A stretch of DNA of 64,000 bases, taken from assembly GCF_000308835.1 (NCBI RefSeq), contig NZ_BAGN01000078.1, forward strand, positions 41,673-105,672, given 5' to 3'. Source of the DNA: Nocardia vinacea NBRC 16497. Its GTDB lineage: Bacteria > Actinomycetota > Actinomycetes > Mycobacteriales > Mycobacteriaceae. A program made the translations under genes and the position numbers. The notes below the pieces were generated by a model, which made no database searches, was not told the DNA's origin, and worked only from the letters and a program-made list of their open reading frames with translations. Shown here one piece after another: positions 62,107 through 64,000 of the stretch; position 1 is the first letter of the stretch, and each line of letters begins with the position of its first letter.

Positions 62107-62120
62107 TGTTAGCGCTCACA
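62107..62120. promoter_or_regulatory. LacI-family operator O1
   Basis: TGTTAGCGCTCACA: central AGCGCT with TGT/ACA arms, a typical LacI-family site. In the divergent promoter of ytfQ and the lacI-type gene. Confidence 0.65.
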
Positions 62121-62225
62121 TTCTTCTAGTCAAGAGCTCTGAGGGCCGTAATCTGGTGGCGACGACTGGATATCGGTTGCCGAGGTCGGCGCGGTAGTTC
62201 AGGGTCGTGGTGCGGCGATCGGCTG

Positions 62226-62239
62226 TGTGAGCGTTAACC
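62226..62239. promoter_or_regulatory. LacI-family operator O2
   Basis: TGTGAGCGTTAACC, resembling the complement of O1 (TGTGAGCGCTAACA) in 11 of 14 positions, about 119 bp from O1 and 49 bp before the regulator start. The pair could allow looping. Confidence 0.55.
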
Positions 62240-62287
62240 TGGGGGAAGCCGGGACGACTATTCGACGCGACGCTTGGAAGGTGGGAT

Positions 62288-63358
62288 GTGAGGGACAGAG
62301 ACGGATTTGCCGCCGGGGACACCTCAACGGCGGTTCGACCGACGGGCGCGCGCCCGGCGGTCATGACCGATGTCGCCAAACTCGCCGGAGTCTCCCATCA
62401 GACCGTGTCGCGGGTGCTCAACGGCAGCGCGAACGTGCGCCCGGAGACCCGTGAGCGGGTGCTGCGCGCCGTCGAACAACTCGGCTACCGCCCCAACGCC
62501 ATGGCCAGGGGGCTGGTCAGCAGGCGCTCGAATATGCTCGGCGTGGTCAGTTTCGACACCATCCTGTACGGCCCGGCGTGCACCCTGCTCGGCATCGAAC
62601 GTGCCGCTCGCACAGCGGGTTACGGTGTCAGTATCTTCGCGCTGGAGACGGTGGACCGCTCCAGCGTATTGGCGGCCGCGAACAGCCTGGCCGACCAGGG
62701 GGTGGACGGAATCATCGTCATCGCCCCGCAGATGGCCGCCGCCGCAGCGCTGCACAACCTGCCCGAACGCCTGCTGGCCGTCGCGGTCGAGGCCGGACAG
62801 GACAGCGGTTTGCCCTCGGTTTCGGTGGATCAGGTCGAGGGTGCCGGGCTGGCGGTGCAGCATCTGCTCGATCTGGGGCATCGCACGGTCTGGCAGGTCG
62901 CCGGTCCCAGTGACTGGCTGGAGGCACGCGACCGCATCGAGGGCTGGCGACGCACGCTGGAGGCCGCGGGCGCGCCGATCCCCCCGGTGATCGGCGGGGA
63001 TTGGAGTGCCCGCTCCGGATACGAAGCGGGCCTGCTGCTCGCCGCGCAGCCAGATGTGACCGCGGTATTCGCGGCCAATGACCAGATGGCGCTCGGCATG
63101 CTGCGCGCCTTCACCGAACGCGGTATCCGGGTGCCCGCCGATATCTCGGTGGTCGGGTTCGACGACATTCCGGAGGCGGCCTACCTTTCGCCACCGCTCA
63201 CCACCGTCCGGCAGGACTTCGACGAAGTCGGCCGCCGCAGTATGCAGATGTTGTTGCGGCTCTTGGAATTCGACGGCACCACCGCTGAACCGGCATCGCC
63301 GTCGGTGGTGCCGACGCTGGTGACGCGCGACAGCACGGCGGCGCCGGCCCAGCGGTGA
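62288..63358 (+). CDS. LacI-family regulator of the sugar importer
   Basis: 356 residues. HTH and hinge: VMTDVAKLAGVSHQTVSRVLNGSANVRPETRERVLRAVEQLGYRPNAMARGLVSRRS. Sugar-binding domain follows: LGVVSFDTILYGPACTLLGIERAARTAGYGVSIF, FAANDQMALGMLRAFTERGIRVPADISVVGFDDIPEAAYLSPPLTTVRQDFDEVGRRS. GTG start at 62288 with GGAAGGTGG upstream; the first 25 residues are outside the usual domain. Divergent from ytfQ with two LacI-type sites between. Confidence 0.9.
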   Translation: MRDRDGFAAGDTSTAVRPTGARPAVMTDVAKLAGVSHQTVSRVLNGSANVRPETRERVLRAVEQLGYRPNAMARGLVSRRSNMLGVVSFDTILYGPACTLLGIERAARTAGYGVSIFALETVDRSSVLAAANSLADQGVDGIIVIAPQMAAAAALHNLPERLLAVAVEAGQDSGLPSVSVDQVEGAGLAVQHLLDLGHRTVWQVAGPSDWLEARDRIEGWRRTLEAAGAPIPPVIGGDWSARSGYEAGLLLAAQPDVTAVFAANDQMALGMLRAFTERGIRVPADISVVGFDDIPEAAYLSPPLTTVRQDFDEVGRRSMQMLLRLLEFDGTTAEPASPSVVPTLVTRDSTAAPAQR

Positions 63359-63362
63359 AGGG

Positions 63363-64000
63363 TCAGGCCGCCGCGCGCTTCTTGTTGTAGACGTCGAATG
63401 CCACCGCGGCCAGCAGCACCAAGCCCTTGATGACCAACTGCCAGTCGCTGCCGACGCCGAGCATCGACATGCCATTGTTCATCACGCCCATCACCAGCGC
63501 CCCGACAATGGCGCCCACGACCGTGCCGATACCGCCGCTGGCCGATGCGCCACCGACGAATGCCGCCGCGATGGCATCGAGCTCGAAGTTCTGTCCCGCC
63601 TTCGGAGTTGCCGCACCGAGCCGGGCCGCGAAGATGACACCCGCCAGCGCCGCGAGCACGCCCATATTCACGAAAACCCAGAACGTATTGGCCTTGGTAT
63701 TCACCCCGGACAGCTGTGCGGCCTTCTCGTTGCCGCCTACGGCGTAGATCTGCCGCCCGATCACCGATCGGTTCATCACGAACGAATACAGCACGATCAA
63801 CACGATCAGGATGACGCCGATAATCGGAATCCCGTTGTAGGACGCCAATACGAAGCTGAATGCCAGGATGACCGCACCGAGCGCGGCCAACTTCGCGATG
63901 AACAGCGAGCGCGGTCCGGCAGGCAGGCCATAGGAGCGACGCCGCTGTCGCACCCGCCATTGCGACCACATCAGTGCCGCCACCGCGAGCACGCCGATGA
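63363..64000 (-). CDS. monosaccharide ABC transporter permease (MmsB/XylH-like), partial
   Basis: About 212 residues visible; the 5' end lies beyond the window. Seen: GVILIVLIVLYSFVMNRSVIGRQIYAVGGNEKAAQLSGVNTKANTFWVFVNMGVLAALAGVIFAARLGAA, ELDAIAAAFVGGASASGGIGTVVGAIVGALVMGVMNNGMSMLGVGSDWQLVIKG and the end AVAFDVYNKKR, which is typical of MmsB-type (multiple monosaccharide) permeases. A second sugar importer therefore starts to the right, converging on the lacI-type gene (stop codons four bases apart). Confidence 0.85.
   Translation of the reverse strand, partial: IGVLAVAALMWSQWRVRQRRRSYGLPAGPRSLFIAKLAALGAVILAFSFVLASYNGIPIIGVILIVLIVLYSFVMNRSVIGRQIYAVGGNEKAAQLSGVNTKANTFWVFVNMGVLAALAGVIFAARLGAATPKAGQNFELDAIAAAFVGGASASGGIGTVVGAIVGALVMGVMNNGMSMLGVGSDWQLVIKGLVLLAAVAFDVYNKKRAAA

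Noticed and set aside
1..64000. Mobile elements, tRNA/rRNA genes, CRISPR arrays
   Set aside because: No transposase, integrase, tRNA-like cloverleaf or spaced direct repeats were found.

Overview
The window is high-GC actinobacterial DNA. Gene families (WS/DGAT, F420/Ddn-like protein, PPH-type lactonase, HtdZ-like MaoC, Rv0194-type fused ABC exporter, TetR/MarR/GntR regulators) point to a Nocardia/Rhodococcus-like member of the Mycobacteriales. It reads as an accessory catabolic region with tightly packed operons, many joined by 4-base ATGA overlaps. I saw no rRNA, tRNA, CRISPR array, insertion sequence or phage gene.

Layout. (1) 1-6.6 kb: aromatic funnel. A CatI/CatJ-type 3-oxoadipate CoA-transferase, a thiolase (cut by the window edge) and a zinc alcohol dehydrogenase diverge from a frameshifted 3-dehydroshikimate dehydratase and a 5'-truncated MHS-family transporter. 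(2) 6.6-9.3 kb: PEBP, DUF2267 and WS/DGAT genes. (3) 9.5-17.8 kb: a meta-cleavage operon (C-C hydrolase, extradiol dioxygenase, MhpA-like hydroxylase, MhpD, MhpF, MhpE, a Tat-signal amidohydrolase) with a convergent TetR gene. (4) 17.9-34.9 kb: sulfur-scavenging genes. These are MetY, two SsuABC-like importers (one with a frameshifted permease), four LLM-class flavin monooxygenases, a frameshifted FAD monooxygenase, and TetR and ROK regulators. (5) 34.9-40.9 kb: a 1254-residue double ABC exporter, a Ddn-like protein, MarR and a secreted hydrolase.

(6) 41.0-54.4 kb is the most interesting part. Five transcription units (epoxide hydrolase; acyl-CoA ligase/lactonase/SCO6745-like; TetR; SDR/MDR/SDR/MaoC; MDR/SDR/HAD/ACAD/APH kinase) include four that start with the same embedded operator, TTGAA-N3-GACGTC-N3-TTCAA. 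In each case it fills the space from a TTGAA(C/T) -35 to a -10 element exactly 17 bp away. The gene content (gamma-lactonase, acyl-CoA ligase, APH-type kinase, ACAD10/11-type dehydrogenase, HAD, MaoC hydratase, 3-hydroxyacyl dehydrogenase) fits a lactone / 4-hydroxy-acid degradation regulon that activates the 4-OH by phosphorylation.

(7) 54.5-57.4 kb: an AAHS-type transporter without its N-terminus, joined by an apparent deletion to a galB without its C-terminus; an NTF2-like protein; a GntR regulator. (8) 57.5-64 kb: a YtfQ-YtfR-YtfT-YjfF sugar importer, a divergent LacI regulator with operator-like sites between them, and an MmsB/XylH-like permease running off the window.

The window carries five lesions: three single-base insertions and two transporter truncations. 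They may be real decay or assembly errors. All functions are read from sequence and family knowledge only; no database search was run.
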